Below the pieces are notes generated by a model. It saw nothing but the letters and a program-made list of their open reading frames with translations. It ran no database searches and had not been told where the DNA came from. DNA of 46,443 nucleotides, taken from positions 1 to 46,443 of the forward strand of contig LSAX01000025.1 of assembly GCA_001557505.1 (NCBI GenBank). The letters run 5' to 3'. This document shows positions 14,069 to 28,305 of the stretch, piece by piece (the first letter of the stretch is position 1; each line of letters opens with the position of its first letter). This DNA comes from Reticulascus tulasneorum (Eukaryota; Ascomycota; Sordariomycetes; Glomerellales; Reticulascaceae). The position numbers were made by a program, and so were the translations under genes.

Positions 14069-14878
14069 TTAAGAACCTCAATAATAGATAGAGATGTACA
14101 AAAAAAGTCAGACCACATCTACAAAATGTCAGTATAAAATACCACCTTCGAATCCTAGATGATGGTTGTCAGTTAAATGGTAAGCAAAAATTCTTCATAA
14201 TGCTACCCCTAGAAAAATAGTACCGATTATAACGTGTAATCCATGAAATCCTGTTCCAAAAAAGAAACATGTACCAAAGGCACCATCACTTATAGTAAAA
14301 GAGGATACACTATATTCTACTCCTTGAAATATTGTAAATATTACAGCTAATAACACTGTAAATATTGAACCGTATAAAGCTGCAGCTCTATTCCCTTTAA
14401 TTAAAGCATGATGAGCATAAGTAATTGTAGCACCACTAGATAACAATATAATTGTATTAAGTAGAGGTAATTCAAAAGGATTTATAGGCTCTATACCCAT
14501 AGGAGGTCATTGAGCACCTAATTCAATTGTAGGAGTTAAAGCACTGTGAAAAAAGGCTCAGAATATAGCCATAAAAAATAATGCCTCAGATACTATAAAA
14601 AGGATTACTCCTAAATTAAGTCCTTTCTGTACAGCTAAAGTATGATTACCTAAAAATGTACCTTCACTTATTATATCTCTAAATCAACAAGACATAGAAT
14701 ATACAACTAATATTCCACTTATATATACATAATAATATGAATTACTAAAGCTATGCATAGATAAAGCTGCATTAGTAGTCAAGTTTAATAAAGATAAACT
14801 AGTATATAAAGGTCAAGGGGAAGGAGATACTAAATGAAAAGGATGATCCTGAAAATTACTTCTTATCATATTAGTCAT
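14069..14878 (-). CDS. cox3: Cytochrome c oxidase subunit 3
   Basis: Complex IV subunit of the inner membrane. It is 269 residues, the usual fungal length, with seven hydrophobic segments. Family marks include QDHPFHLV near the N-terminus, [15 protein letters not shown], the [19 protein letters not shown] block and the terminal HFVDVVWLFLY. It starts at ATG (MTNMIRSNF) and ends in YYWGS. Seven or more TGA codons read as Trp. The following orfA frame is open across the stop codon in another frame. trnY lies upstream. Confidence 0.97.
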
Positions 14879-14990
14879 TCAAATTTTTCTTTTTTTATAT
14901 AATTATTTATAATTTAACAATATCACTTATAAATAAGTTCCAAGCCTAGAATAGAGAAAACAGGGTACAAAAAAATTGTACTTATATTTT

Positions 14991-15078
14991 TAGGAAGAAA
15001 AGGACTCGAACCTTCGATAGCTGGTATAGCTATTGAGTTTACAGCTCAACCCGTCGTACCAACAAACGGAACCTTCCT
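14991..15078 (-). tRNA. trnY(gta): tRNA-Tyr(gta)
   Basis: Acceptor AGGAAGG/TCTTCCT; anticodon stem TTGAG/CTCAA around CTGTAAA (anticodon GTA). It has a long variable arm, usual for fungal mitochondrial tRNA-Tyr, and sits between rns and cox3. Confidence 0.94.
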
Positions 15079-15189
15079 TGGTATATATAATACGTATTCA
15101 ATGAATTAAAATTTAATTCAGAATATAATAAATATAAAATATTTCTTTTTATAATTATTTGTATCTATATATAATCTTTTTAAGTTTAA

Positions 15190-16682
15190 TTAATCCCGTG
15201 CAACTTCCACTACACGAACCATATTTCGACTTAACACTAATCAAAGCCACACATACGAAGAATTCGACTGCAACCCTCTAATTCTATTTATAAAAGAACT
15301 TACAGTAAAATAGCAAACTTATTGCGGGAACTTTTTTCAGCATGTGACGAGTGGTTAGTACCAATCCGAAGGAATATTCACCGTGACATGGTGATTCACG
15401 ATTACTAGTAATTACTTATTCATATAGCCGAATTTCAGGCTACAATCCTTGCGTAAATATATCCTTTTTTCTGAGATTAGCTAAAATTTACATTTTTGCT
15501 TCTCTTTGTTAAGGAATACGTGGCACGTCTATAGCCCACAACATAAGGGCCATGATGACTTGTCTTAGTCCTTCTTATCTTATCTCATATAAAGATAAAA
15601 AGTGCTTTATCAAATTTTTTATAAATAAAGCAAAGGATTTCGTTAATTTCGTGGAAAAACCACAGTTTCGCAACATTAACTGAAAACAGCCGTGCAACTC
15701 CTGTAAAATATTCAAATTGTGGTAAGGTTTTTCGTGGACCATCGAATTAAATAACATACTTCACTACTGGTGTCAGAAACGGTCTAGTGATTTCAGTTCC
15801 TGCGTTGCCGCATTACTCTTGAGGTGAAATGCTTACATTTTCATTTATAGACTAAATTTTTTTTATCTAATCCATGGCATTCATAATTCTCTGCAAAGAC
15901 TACTGGGGTATCTAATCCTTTTTGTTCTCTGTGCCTTCGTCCTTCGACGTCAGTTTTTACATGAAAGACTGCCTTCGCCTTTACCAGTCCCTTTGGTATA
16001 ATAAGATATGATCCCTTCACCTCAAGTACTGTCTTCCTCTATAAAACTCTAGTCTAATACTCTGTTTTGCATATAAGATATTATGACCGTCTGGGTACCC
16101 TTTAAACCTAATCATGATGAATAACACTAGTCTCTTACGTATTACCGCGACTGCTGGCACGCAATTGGTCAAGACCTGTATATACATATGGTCATTATAA
16201 ATATGCATTTAAAATTTTATTCAAATAATCAATTAAATCTTACTTTAGAAATACACTTAAATAAGTTTTTAACCTTATTTTATTTCTTTTTTTTCAGACT
16301 TCTCATTTCTCCAAGTTACCAGTTCGGTCTTTAGACCATTGACTAAGATTCCTCACTGCTGTACTAATTTTGCATTGGGATTTTCTCAGACCCAATGTGG
16401 TCGATCAACCTCTCAGCTACGACTACGAAAATATGTGGCTAGTTAAGTCATAACCCTAACTACTACCTATCTCGAAATACTTATTTTCTTCCTAAAGCGA
16501 AATTTCTTCTTTTTTTTTTATGAGGTATTTTAGACCTCACTTTAAGAGAGTAAAAATATATTCTTCTCACCTGTACACCACTTATTAATTAAATTGTTCA
16601 TTAAATTAACCGTTCGATTAGCATGTGTCAAGCATTTGGACAGCGTTCAATCAGAGCCATCACCAAGCTCATCTAATAATTT
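15190..16682 (-). rRNA. rns: Small subunit ribosomal RNA
   Basis: Mitochondrial SSU rRNA, about 1.49 kb and uninterrupted. Landmarks read on the minus strand are GATGGCTCTGATTGAACGC near the 5' end, GTGCCAGCAGTCGCGGTAAT (530 loop), GATTAGATACCCC, CAGGAGTTGCACGGCTG and CACGGTGAATATTC, with a 3'-terminal helix region near 15190-15240. Both ends are set by similarity of conserved segments and may be off by several tens of bases. Neighbours are atp6 upstream and trnY downstream. Confidence 0.93.
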
Positions 16683-17038
16683 ATGTAGGATTACTCTTTT
16701 TAGGAGCAATCACATCACTAATAAATCTAGAACTTTTTTTAATTTTTATTTCAAAACGGATAAACATAAGCTATGTTCTGATATGTAGATTTATTACTAA
16801 ATAATAAATTTCTATAGGATTAATCGTTCGCAAATTCTTTTTTTTAATAAATAACTATTTATATAAATTTGATATTTTCTACTTTAGACCTTTAATTTGA
16901 GCTAGAGTAATTTTTAGGTACATATAGTATATATTTTATAACTTTACAATTTTTATTAAAAATATCTTTCATTTAACACTAATTTTTATTATATTTAATT
17001 AAATTTATTTTTATTAAAAACAAATGATAATTTTATAT

Positions 17039-17833
17039 TTAATGTAAGTCTAAACCATCTTTTATATAAGAAGAAGATAAAACTACAAAAACTTGAGCTT
17101 GTATAAAGGCTATTCCTATTTCTAATCCCGAGAAAGCTATAATAAAAGCTAAAGGAACTAAACCTAAAAAGAAATAAATTATACCTGAAGACATTATATT
17201 ATATGTAAATCCTGCTAATATATTTAACAACATATGACCTGAAAGAATATTCGCAGCTAATCTTAATCCAAGAGAAATATTACGAGCAAGATAAGATATA
17301 AGCTCTATTAAAACTAATAAAGGTAATAAACCTAAAGGACAACCAGCTGGAACTAATAAAGAAAAGAATTCTAAACCATGTTTTTGAAATCCTAGAATAG
17401 TTGCTCCTAATACTATAGTAAAACTAAGAGCAAAAGTTAATATAAAATGGCTTGTAGATGCAAAGCTATAAGGAATCATTCCTATTAAATTATTCATTAA
17501 AATAAATATAAATAAAGTGTATATGAAAGGAAAATATATTTGACCACTTCTTGAATTTATTTGATTTACAACTATACTATGAATTGTTGCATATAAAGAT
17601 TCTTGACTAACAGATCAATTATTACTTACTAATTTATTATTATTAATACTTAATCCACTAATAATTAATATAAAAATAAATCCTAATGTTAAGTATAATC
17701 CTATATTAGTTATAGATATGTGTAAATTATTTATTACGGGGGCATCTAGACTTAATAAGTCTCTTATTTCAAATTGGTCTAAAGGACTACATATTTCTTT
17801 GTAAAAATTTCCAGCTAAACTTAAAGTATTCAT
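17039..17833 (-). CDS. atp6: ATP synthase subunit a (6)
   Basis: Fo proton-channel subunit, 264 residues. The N-terminus MNTLSLAGNFYKEICSPLDQF contains the typical SPLDQFEIR block. The conserved LGLRLAANILSGH segment includes the essential arginine, and a C-terminal GLEIGIAFIQAQVFVVL helix follows. atp8 precedes it at 348 bases and rns follows. Confidence 0.97.
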
Positions 17834-18181
17834 ATTATACTCTAAGTACTAATTATAAGCCTTTAAATATCTAATTACCTACATATTATTCAAATTGAAT
17901 AATACTTAAAAAATTTTGTTAAAAATAGTTAAAAAACAATTAAAAGACAAAACGAGATATATTTTTATGTAATATTAATAACAAAAAATTCGTATTTTTA
18001 ATATACAAATCTGTTTTTTGTGCTTTAATTTTTGCTCCTAAAGTATTTTATCCTCTTAAAATTTATCTATTAATTGTATAAATTAAATTTTAAGACAATA
18101 AATGTTTGAGGCTATTTAATTAAGTTAACATAATTATGTGAACATTTTTCTTAAGTTATATCTAAATATTAAACTTTAATA

Positions 18182-18346
18182 TTAATTACGGAATTCGTCT
18201 CATAATTCTTTTATGAAAGTACGAGATAAAAATAAGAAAATTATTCTTGGTAATATATATTTAGATAATATATATAAAAGAGATACAATTATAACGAAAG
18301 CAAAAACTATTTCATTTACAAAATAAAAAGGTACTAATTGAGGCAT
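18182..18346 (-). CDS. atp8: ATP synthase subunit 8
   Basis: A 54-residue Fo subunit starting MPQLVPFYFVN, the family signature. One membrane helix spans roughly residues 13-34 and a charged tail ends KELWDEFRN, where the Trp is TGA. Its place between nad4 and atp6 is standard. Confidence 0.95.
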
Positions 18347-18442
18347 TATTTATATTAAAAAATTTTTTATTAAATACTCCAAAATAATGATAGTATTAAC
18401 GTTAGATATAAAACTAAAATCTAAATCCATAAGTTCTTTAAT

Positions 18443-19906
18443 CTAATAATTATATATTAAATTAAGGGCAGAATAATGTAAAGTATCTAAAATCAAAGAA
18501 GGATATATACCTAATATAACAGTAAATAATACTAATACGAATAATAGTAAAAATTCTCTTTTATTTGTGTCAAATATATTTTCTTCAAAAAATTTAGTAA
18601 ATGAACCTCCAAATGTTATTCTATTAAACATATATATAGTATACGCAGCCGAAAATATTATAGAGGTACATCCAAAAAAACCTAATACTGGTAATTTTTC
18701 TACCATACCGTAAAGAGACATAAATTCTCCTATAAAATTTAATGTTAAAGGAGCCCCACAATTTCCTAAAGATAATATAAAGAAAAGTATAGAGAATAAA
18801 GGCATAAGTTGAGCTATTCCTCTATAAGAGTATATCATTCTAGTCCCAGATCTGTCGTATAATATACCTCCAGCGCATATAAATAAACCACTAGATACAA
18901 ATCCATGAGCTAACCCTAAAACTATACTTCCTTCTATTCCTTGAATTGTGTTACTAAATGCTCCTATTAAATATACTGCTGCATGAGATACAGAGCTATA
19001 GGCAATTAATTCCTTAACATCTACAGTTCTTAATGTACTAAAACTTGCATATATTATAGTAATAACTCCTATAGTATATATAAAAAATGTAAAATCCAAT
19101 GAGGCCTTAGGTAATATGGGTAAAATTAGTCTAAAAATACCATATAAACTTAATTTTAAAACAATACCAGCAAGTATAATACTTCCACCTAATGGCGATT
19201 CCACATGAGCTTTTAATAATCAATTGTTTAAAAATATTGTAGGAGTTTTTACAGCAAATGCTATAAAAATACCAGTGAATAAAAAGAACTGTGTAGTATA
19301 ATCAAAGTTAGTTTTAAATAAAGCATCAAAATCTGTTGTTCCCATTATTGAGAACATAGCTAAAATAGATAATAGCAAAAATAAAGATCCTCACAATGTA
19401 TATAAGAAAAAATAATAACTTGCTCTTACTTTATTACCAGATCCAAATAAACCTATTAATAAAAATAAAGGAGGAAGTATACTTTCAAAAAATATATAAA
19501 ATAAAAGTATATCTAATACTAAAAACACAGCTAATAACAATGTTTCTAATAATAGTACAGTTACTAAATAAAATTTCACATTTTCTTTTATTGAATTTCA
19601 GTTTGATAATAAAGCTATTGGTATTATTATTGTTGTCAATAATACAAAATATACAGATATTCCGTCTATTCCTAAATAAATATCAAATAATTGTACATTA
19701 TAATGTTCTTGTACAAATTGGAATTGGTTACTACTTGAATTAAAAAAAATAAATATTATAAAAGATAAAATTAAATTCAAACTTGAAGTTATTAAACTTA
19801 TTTTTTTATATAATAAAATATTTTGGGCTTCTTTTTCATAAGAGGTGACACTACAAATTAAAAATATACCTAGTATAGGTATAATAAGTAAGAGAGATAA
19901 TAACAT
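18443..19906 (-). CDS. nad4: NADH dehydrogenase subunit 4
   Basis: Complex I proton-pumping subunit, 487 residues, many-span membrane protein. Diagnostic blocks are FFESILPPLFLLIG, WLLKAHVESPLGGSIILAG, the conserved YSSVSHAAVYLIGAF region and GAPLTLNFIGEF. The start is ATG (MLLSLLLIIPILG). The gene is intronless and lies between nad1 and atp8. Confidence 0.97.
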
Positions 19907-20089
19907 TACCCTAAAAAAGGATAACTATTTAAAAAAGTCATCTTATATATAAATAATTTTATTCTAGAAAAATAAGATAAAAACTAGATATAAATTTATA
20001 TCTAAAAAATAACTTTTAAATATTATAATATATATTTTCATCATATAATAGGAAATTATGATAATATAAACAAGAGGTTAAAAAGATTT

Positions 20090-21196
20090 TTATATAGCTA
20101 TATTTAAAATAAATATATTAAAAGCATATAAAGTACAAGGTAATATTATAATAAAAGCAAATAATAGCGGTAATAAGACTGTTCAACAAAAAGACATTAA
20201 TTGATCAAAACGTATTCTAGGAAACGAAGCTCTTACTCATATAAAAATAAAAACAAAAATAGAACTTTTTAATCCTAAAATTAGCCCAGAATATAGGCCA
20301 CTTTCAGTAAAACTAATAAATATATTTTTTACATTAAAGTATTCAGAAGATATTGTTCATTTTAGATCAAACATATAAGCTCATAAATTATTTATTAAAT
20401 TAAATCAATACATTAAGTTAAAATCTAATAAATAACCACCTAAAAACAATATACTAGTTAATATACACATTAGTAATATACTGGCGTATTCAGCTAAAAA
20501 AAAAAACACAAATATTACTGCAGCGTGCTCTGTCATAAATCCACTAACTAATTCAGATTCCGCTTCAGCTAAATCAAATGGGGCTCTGTTTGTTTCCGCT
20601 ACAGAACCTATAAAAAATATTAAGAAAATAGGGAATATAGGTAATATAAGCCATACTGCTTTTTGAGTTTGTATATTTATATTTAAATTTAAACTACCTG
20701 TAATCATAATTATTAATAGTATAGCTGAACTTAAGACTAATTCATAACTAATTAATTGAGCTGTACTTCTAAGAGAACCTAAAAAAGCATATTTACTGTT
20801 AGCACTTCATCCGGCTAATAGTATACCATAAGTAGATATAGATGAAACCGCTAACATGTATAATATACCTAATTCTAAATCATTCAAAGTTAAACCAGGA
20901 CCATAAGGTATTACTCCATACCCAAGCAATGCGAAAGCCAAAGTTATTATAGGACCTAAAAAAAAAAGTATAGTATTTGATTGAGTTGGTGCTACATACT
21001 CTTTAAGTATTAATTTTAATGCGTCCGCAAAAGCTTGTAATAAACCATAATATCCTACAGCGTTAGGTCCTAATCTTCTTTGCATACTTGCCATTGTTTT
21101 TCTTTCAGCAACTGTTATAAAAGCGACTGCTAATAAAGCGGGCAGCATTAATAAAATTACTTCAAATATAGATAATAAAGTAGATACATAAAACAT
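20090..21196 (-). CDS. nad1: NADH dehydrogenase subunit 1
   Basis: Complex I subunit of the quinone-binding module, 368 residues. Visible family blocks include AERKTMASMQRRLGPNAVG, the SANSKYAFLGSLRSTAQLIS segment, ETNRAPFDLAEAESELVSGF and WVRASFPRIRFDQLM. Intronless, with an ATG start (MFYVSTLLSIFEVI). trnR(tct) lies upstream and nad4 downstream. Confidence 0.97.
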
Positions 21197-21427
21197 TAAT
21201 TATAAAAAAATAAAGGTTTTTATATTATAATTACTTAATAATAAAAGCAAGTAATAACAAATAACTATAATTTTACATTTTTGAGTTTATTTAATTATTG
21301 AATAAAAATACAAAACTTTAAATTAAAGTAATAAAAAAAAATTTTTTTTTATCTTATGACTAAGTATATCCTATTTTAGTTATTTATTTTACTTTAAATA
21401 ACTAAAATAATTAAATAAAAATAGACT

Positions 21428-21496
21428 TTCTTATTCTAGATTCGAACTAAAATCGGAATATTAGAAGTATTCTGCTCTACCTTTGAGCTAATAAGA
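21428..21496 (-). tRNA. trnR(tct): tRNA-Arg(tct)
   Basis: Acceptor TCTTATT/AATAAGA, D-stem GCTC/GAGC, anticodon stem GAATA/TATTC around CTTCTAA, T-stem TTTAG/CTAGA. It overlaps the 3' end of orfF by 20 bases. Confidence 0.92.
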
Positions 21497-21644
21497 ATAT
21501 TATTTTTATATAATAAGCAGATTTTTCGTCTAATCTATTTTCAAGTTGTTCTAATTTAGTTAGCATTGTTTCAGCTCTATATTCTAAATTTTCTTTACCT
21601 GTTTTTTCATAAACCTTCCATCATTTTTCTTTTTTATTTAATAT
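21477..21644 (-). CDS. orfF: 55-codon ORF between cox1 and trnR, possible relic
   Basis: Open frame from an ATA codon after an in-frame TAA to a TAG inside trnR. It lacks an early ATG. The product is charged, with a likely coiled coil (KLEQLENRLDEK). The spacing of EK, EYR and NRLDE resembles the C-terminal domain of orfD (28922-29794). I infer a fragment of that domain and not a working gene. The TGA TGG pair would be Trp-Trp. Confidence 0.35.
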
Positions 21645-21820
21645 TTAGACAATTAGTCTTATGAAGAAAAATTACTTTTTGGTTCCGTTATGGGACTCAT
21701 TACACTCCTTATTTTATTTACAATTAATACATTTAATTGTATTTTATATAAATCATAAAAAAAAGTTACATAATTTTTAAATATTATACTTCTTAAATCT
21801 TCTATATGGTCAATTATTAT

Positions 21821-23452
<1,632 letters not shown>

Positions 23453-23620
23453 AGCTAAATACCTATTTTCTTGATTTTCTTTCACGTATTTATTTATTAA
23501 TTGTATTGTACAATCAAAGAATGTTTTACTTCTATTTTTTTATAATCATTATTATAAAAAGTAAATAAAGTAATTAGTATTAAAAGTTAGGAATCTAATT
23601 AAATTAGAGAATAATCAAAT

Positions 23621-23699
23621 TAATTATGGAGGAATCGAACCTCATGTTCATTATTGATAATACAATATTTAAGAATATTTACCTTTTATATTCATAATT
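23621..23699 (-). pseudogene. trnC-like remnant between orfE and cox1
   Basis: A tRNA-like fold with acceptor AATTATG/CATAATT, a D-like arm (ATAT/ATAT) and a T arm. The 21 bases 23623-23643 are identical to 24664-24684 in trnC. The middle does not form a normal anticodon arm: 31 bases separate the D and T arms, and the best stem has a six-base loop. I read it as a degenerate partial duplicate of trnC. Confidence 0.55.
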
Positions 23700-23752
23700 T
23701 TTGAAATTAAATTAAATTTAATTTCATTTCCAACTTGTATATAAACAAAAAA

Positions 23753-24427
23753 TTATCTTCTAGAATTACCTAATTGAGTTTGTAAATCGTTAATTCTATT
23801 TTTTAATTCACTTTCATTACTTCAAGCTTCTGTTCCAAAAATATCTGCTCCTCTACTTAATTTAAATTCTTTAGCTATATTAACTAAATCTTTACTAATA
23901 TAAATAGGTTTTTCTTTATTTCTTAAAGGAAATATCCTAGGCTCAAGTCCACGGTTTCTAATCTTAAAAGGTCTATACTCAATAGACCAGCCTAAAGTTC
24001 GAGGATCCCCTGAACTCATAGCTAATTTTGCGGCACACGCAAGTCTGTATACTTCTTTTGAACTTAACATATTTTCACCTCAATTTTGTGAATAAACAGT
24101 TTTGTGACTACGGCTAGTCGAATCAGAATTTAGTTGATTAATTAATTTACGAATTAATTCATCATCTTCTTCTTTATCGCTTCTTGACTCAGTTACTTGG
24201 TTGGCTAAACAACCATCACGAGTAATATAACCATCTTCATCAGTTAAAGATACAAGATATAAACCACCAAATAATGTCATTCAAATTAACACGGATACTA
24301 TAAAACTCTGAATAAGAATGATAATAATACTGCATAATAAAATAAATATAGGCATTATGTCGAAGTTGTCGACTTTTAATCCTATAGTTGTAATGTAAAT
24401 TTCGTTTGTAATAAAAAAGTTTGTCAT
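23753..24427 (-). CDS. orfE: unknown ORF between trnC and cox1
   Basis: Open frame of 224 residues from ATG at 24427 to TAA at 23753, with two TGA-Trp codons. Residues about 25-65 are hydrophobic (two probable membrane spans). The rest is hydrophilic, with an acidic Ser-rich stretch, a block of basic residues (LGWSIEYRPFKIRNRG) and a C-terminal coiled-coil-like end (ELKNRINDLQTQL). I recognise no family and see no endonuclease motif. It lies between trnC and a trnC-like remnant in the cob-cox1 spacer. Confidence 0.65.
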
Positions 24428-24455
24428 GTTAAAAATTTAAAATTAAAAATATTAT

Positions 24456-24661
24456 CTCTATCGAGTTGTGGAACCACTTATAAGTATTGATATATGTATA
24501 TGTAAACGTATTTTCTTTTTATTCACGATATATATATATAAATTGTATCTTTTACCCTAAAAAAGGTGATATGGAGACCTGAATCGTTTGTCAAACGACT
24601 TGCTTTTTTTCTAAAGCTATTGTCCCATAAAAGTTAAAAAAGATTTTAACAGTAAAAGATA
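24456..24661. other. trnC-orfE spacer
   Basis: AT-rich 206-base spacer. A short hairpin (TCGTTTG/CAAACGA) lies near 24587-24601. No gene is supported. Confidence 0.5.
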
Positions 24662-24730
24662 AGATTATGGAGGAATCGAACCTCTTACTAAAGATTTGCA
24701 GTCAAAGTGCAGACCATCTACTTCATAATC
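24662..24730 (-). tRNA. trnC(gca): tRNA-Cys(gca)
   Basis: Acceptor GATTATG/CATAATC, anticodon loop TTGCAAA-type with anticodon GCA, T arm around TTCGATT. It lies between cob and cox1, the usual Pezizomycotina place. The T-stem is one pair short, either real or a lost C in a homopolymer. Confidence 0.9.
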
Positions 24731-24835
24731 TGTATTTTATTGAAAAAATAATTAAAACAAAATTATTTGAATATTTTTATTAAAAATAAAATTAGAATAA
24801 TGTTAGTATACCCAAGTATATCTAGAATAAAAATT

Positions 24836-25999
24836 CTACTTATTTTCTAAATTAACTAGATTAATAAGAACATTTTCATATAAACTTACTGCAGGTACTA
24901 TAATAACAAAATAACTAAAATATAAAGCTGTACTAATTTGCCCTAATTCTATAAATGGTGATTCAACATGTTTAGCCCCTAATTGCAATAATAATAAGAA
25001 ATTTGCAATAAATACTCAGAACATTGCTTTACTTAAAGGTCTAAACTGTAAACCTTTTGTTTTACCTAAATCTGAGACAGGTAAAATCAATATAATTAGT
25101 ATAGAACTAATCATAGCAATAACTCCTAATAATTTATTTGGTATAGATCTTAATATAGCATAAAAAGGTAAAAGATATCACTCAGGTACTATAGCAGGAG
25201 GTGTTTGCATAGGGTTAGCCATTATATAGTTATCGCTATCTCCTAAAACATTAGGCATAAAAAAGACAAATATACTTAAGAAGAAAATGAATGCAAAGAC
25301 TGTAATTAAATCTTTAAATAAATAATAAGGAGCAAAAGGTAATCTATCGTAATTACCTGATATACCTAAAGGGTTACTTGATCCTGCAACATCGTGAAGA
25401 GCTATTAAATGCATTAGCACTAAAGCAGCTAATACAAAAGGCAATACAAAATGTAAAGCAAAAAATCTATTTAACGTTGCATTATTTACAGAAAAACCTC
25501 CTCATATAAACTCAACTATATCTTGACCAATTCAAGGTACAGCACTTATAAGATTAGTAATAACTGTTGCTCCTCATAATGACATTTGACCATATGGAAG
25601 AACATAACCTAAAAATCCTGTTATTATCATAGCTAAAAATATTATTGTACCTAAAACTCAAACTAATGTTCTTGGAGCTCTATATGAACCATAATAAATA
25701 CCTCTTCCCATGTGTAAATAAACTAGAAAAAAGAAAGCTGAAGCTGTGTTACTATGAAGGTACCGTATTAATCATCCATTATTTACATCCCGCATTATAT
25801 GTTCTATAGAATTAAATGCTTCTAACACATTAGGGTTATAATGCATAGCTAAAGTAACTCCAGTTACAATTTGTATACCTAAACAAACTGCAAGTAAAGA
25901 ACCAAAATTTCAAAGATAACTTATATTACTGGGTTGTGATGCATCTATTAGATAAGAATTAACTAACTTTAATAAAGGGTGACTTTTAAATATTCTCAT
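24836..25999 (-). CDS. cob: Cytochrome b
   Basis: Complex III subunit with the two b hemes, 387 residues and eight-plus membrane spans. Typical segments include [73 protein letters not shown] and the quinone-site [13 protein letters not shown] motif. ATG at 25999; TAG stop. Intronless. trnC follows and nad5 precedes it. Confidence 0.97.
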
Positions 26000-26322
26000 G
26001 GTATATTAATTTGTGGAAAGATTTTATACTTATTTGTATACTATTGAGATTCTTAAATCAGATTAATAGAAAAATATATTAGAATATAATTAATTTTAGT
26101 ATAATGTACAAATAAGTATATAATTTAGTAAAATATAAACTATAATATATATATATAATTTTAAAAACAAAGTAGCTTATTTTTATTTTGTTTTTGATTG
26201 TCAGATATTTGATCATAACCATCACTAATATTTCTAGAGATTAATATATTTTTGCATTATTAACAATTATTTTATGGTAATAATTACCCAATTTATTAGA
26301 CAATTAAAAAAAAAGTTTAATT
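26000..26322. other. nad5-cob spacer with a long inverted repeat
   Basis: This 323-base AT-rich spacer holds no gene that I can support. It has a 13-bp inverted repeat, 26026-26038 with 26107-26119, enclosing 68 bases. It may shape transcript ends or processing, which is inference. Confidence 0.6.
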
Positions 26323-28305
26323 TTACTTTTCAAATTTCAAATTAAAAAATAATATAGAAATTATAGAAAAAAATAAAATTAAAGATGGTATATTTAAGTC
26401 CTCAATAAAAGAATAGTACATAGAAGTATATCCAATAAATCCTATTAAAATATATAAAGCATAATTAGTAACTATACCCATATTTAAACCAGAAATAATT
26501 TTACTTATTTTAATAGAAATTTTTTCTAATCCAAAGGGGCCTATACTTTCTATACTACCTTTATCTAAAATTTTAGTAGTTTGACCTCCTAATTCTAAAA
26601 TAAGACTTACAATAAATTTATTATAAATAAATTCAACTAAAAATCTTTGATTAAAAAATCCAAAAATAGAATTACCTAGTTTCGATAATTTAAAATTGTA
26701 AACAAGACGAGGTAAAAATTCAGAATAAATAATAGCTATAGTTGTGAATATAATTGTGAAAAAAAAAGGCGATAATTTAAATAAAATAGGTACAGCAAAT
26801 TCAGTATCTATAGCTATTTCATGCATTGGATGAATGAATATACTATTGTCTCCAAAAAATCCTGAACCTAAACCTATAAAAATATCTTTAGTTATAAATC
26901 CAAAATATATAGAAAAAATAGCTAATATAACTAAAGGTAAGCTTATATATATATTACCTTCATGAGCATGTTTATAATAATTAATAGATCCATTAGGATT
27001 AGTCATAAAAGTTAAATATAAGATTTTTACAGAGTATAAAGTAGTAAATATAGCACCTATAACTGCTACAAAATAAACAGATATACTACTGTAATGATAT
27101 TGTGCATAAGCAGATTCTAATATAAAATCCTTACTAAAAAATCCTGTCATAAAAGGAAATGCGACTAAACTAAGACTTGCTATTAATATAACAGAATAAG
27201 TTAAAGGTAAAAAGGAAATTAATCCTCCATATTTTCTTAGATCTTGATTATCTCCTATAGCATGAATAACAGCACCTGCACCTAAAAACAATAACCCTTT
27301 ATAAAAGGCATGATTTATTAAATGAAATAATGCTATATTATAAGAAGATAAACCTATTGCTATAACCATCATACCTAATTGACTCATTGTCGAATAAGCA
27401 ATTATTTTTTTTATATCTTGTTGAAATAAACCTACTAGAGAACTAAATACAGTAGTAATTGCTCCTAATCATAAAGATATTAATAATAGTGTAGAACTAT
27501 ATTCAATTAAAGGAGATGAACGTATTAATAAATACACACCGGCAGTAACCATAGTAGCCGCATGTATTAAAGCGGAAACAGGTGTAGGACCTTCCATAGC
27601 CATTGGTAATCATACATGAAGACCTACTTGAGAACTTTTAGCCATAGCACCTATCAATAAACAGATTCCTATTATAGTAACAGTATTTTCATTAATATAA
27701 GGAGTCAATGAAAATGCTAGAGTATAATCTAAATTACCTAAAGATCATAATATAGCAAACATACCTATAGTTAAAAGACAATCACCTACTCTATTAGTTA
27801 AAAAAGCAGACATAGAACTTTGATTTGCCGCAATTCTAGTAAATCAAAAACTTACTAAAAGGTATGAACAAACTCCTACCCCTTCTCACCCCACAAACAT
27901 TAATAGATAATTATTAGCTGTTACAAGTATTATCATCATAAAAGTAAACAAGCTTAAATAACTAAAAAATCTTTGATTATGAGGATCGCTACTCATATAA
28001 CCTATTGAATATATGTGTACTAAAGAACTAATTATTAGGACAGGAATTAGCATAGAAACTGTTAAACTGTCAAATTGAAAACTTCAAACTATATTAAATG
28101 ATTCACTATTTAATCATTTAAATAAATGTAAGAATACTGGATTATTATTAAAACCTACTTCAAAAAATGCAATAATAGCGAATATAGTTGTAATTATTAT
28201 ACTTATACAGCCTAAAATTCGTGCCCCACTTACACCAACTTTTCTACCAAAAAAGCCAGAAACTATAGATCCTAATAAAGGTAATATTATTATACTTAAA
28301 TACAT
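26323..28305 (-). CDS. nad5: NADH dehydrogenase subunit 5
   Basis: Largest antiporter-like complex I subunit, 660 residues. Typical regions are [18 protein letters not shown] at the N-terminus, the [24 protein letters not shown] block near 27530-27610 and [19 protein letters not shown] long amphipathic lateral-helix region fills the C-terminus. The ATG shares its A with the TAA of nad4L (one-base overlap), a common arrangement in filamentous ascomycetes. Intronless. Confidence 0.97.

Noticed and set aside
24570..24610. tRNA-like hairpin with a GAC loop between trnC and orfE
   Set aside because: No matching acceptor, D or T arms can be found around it.
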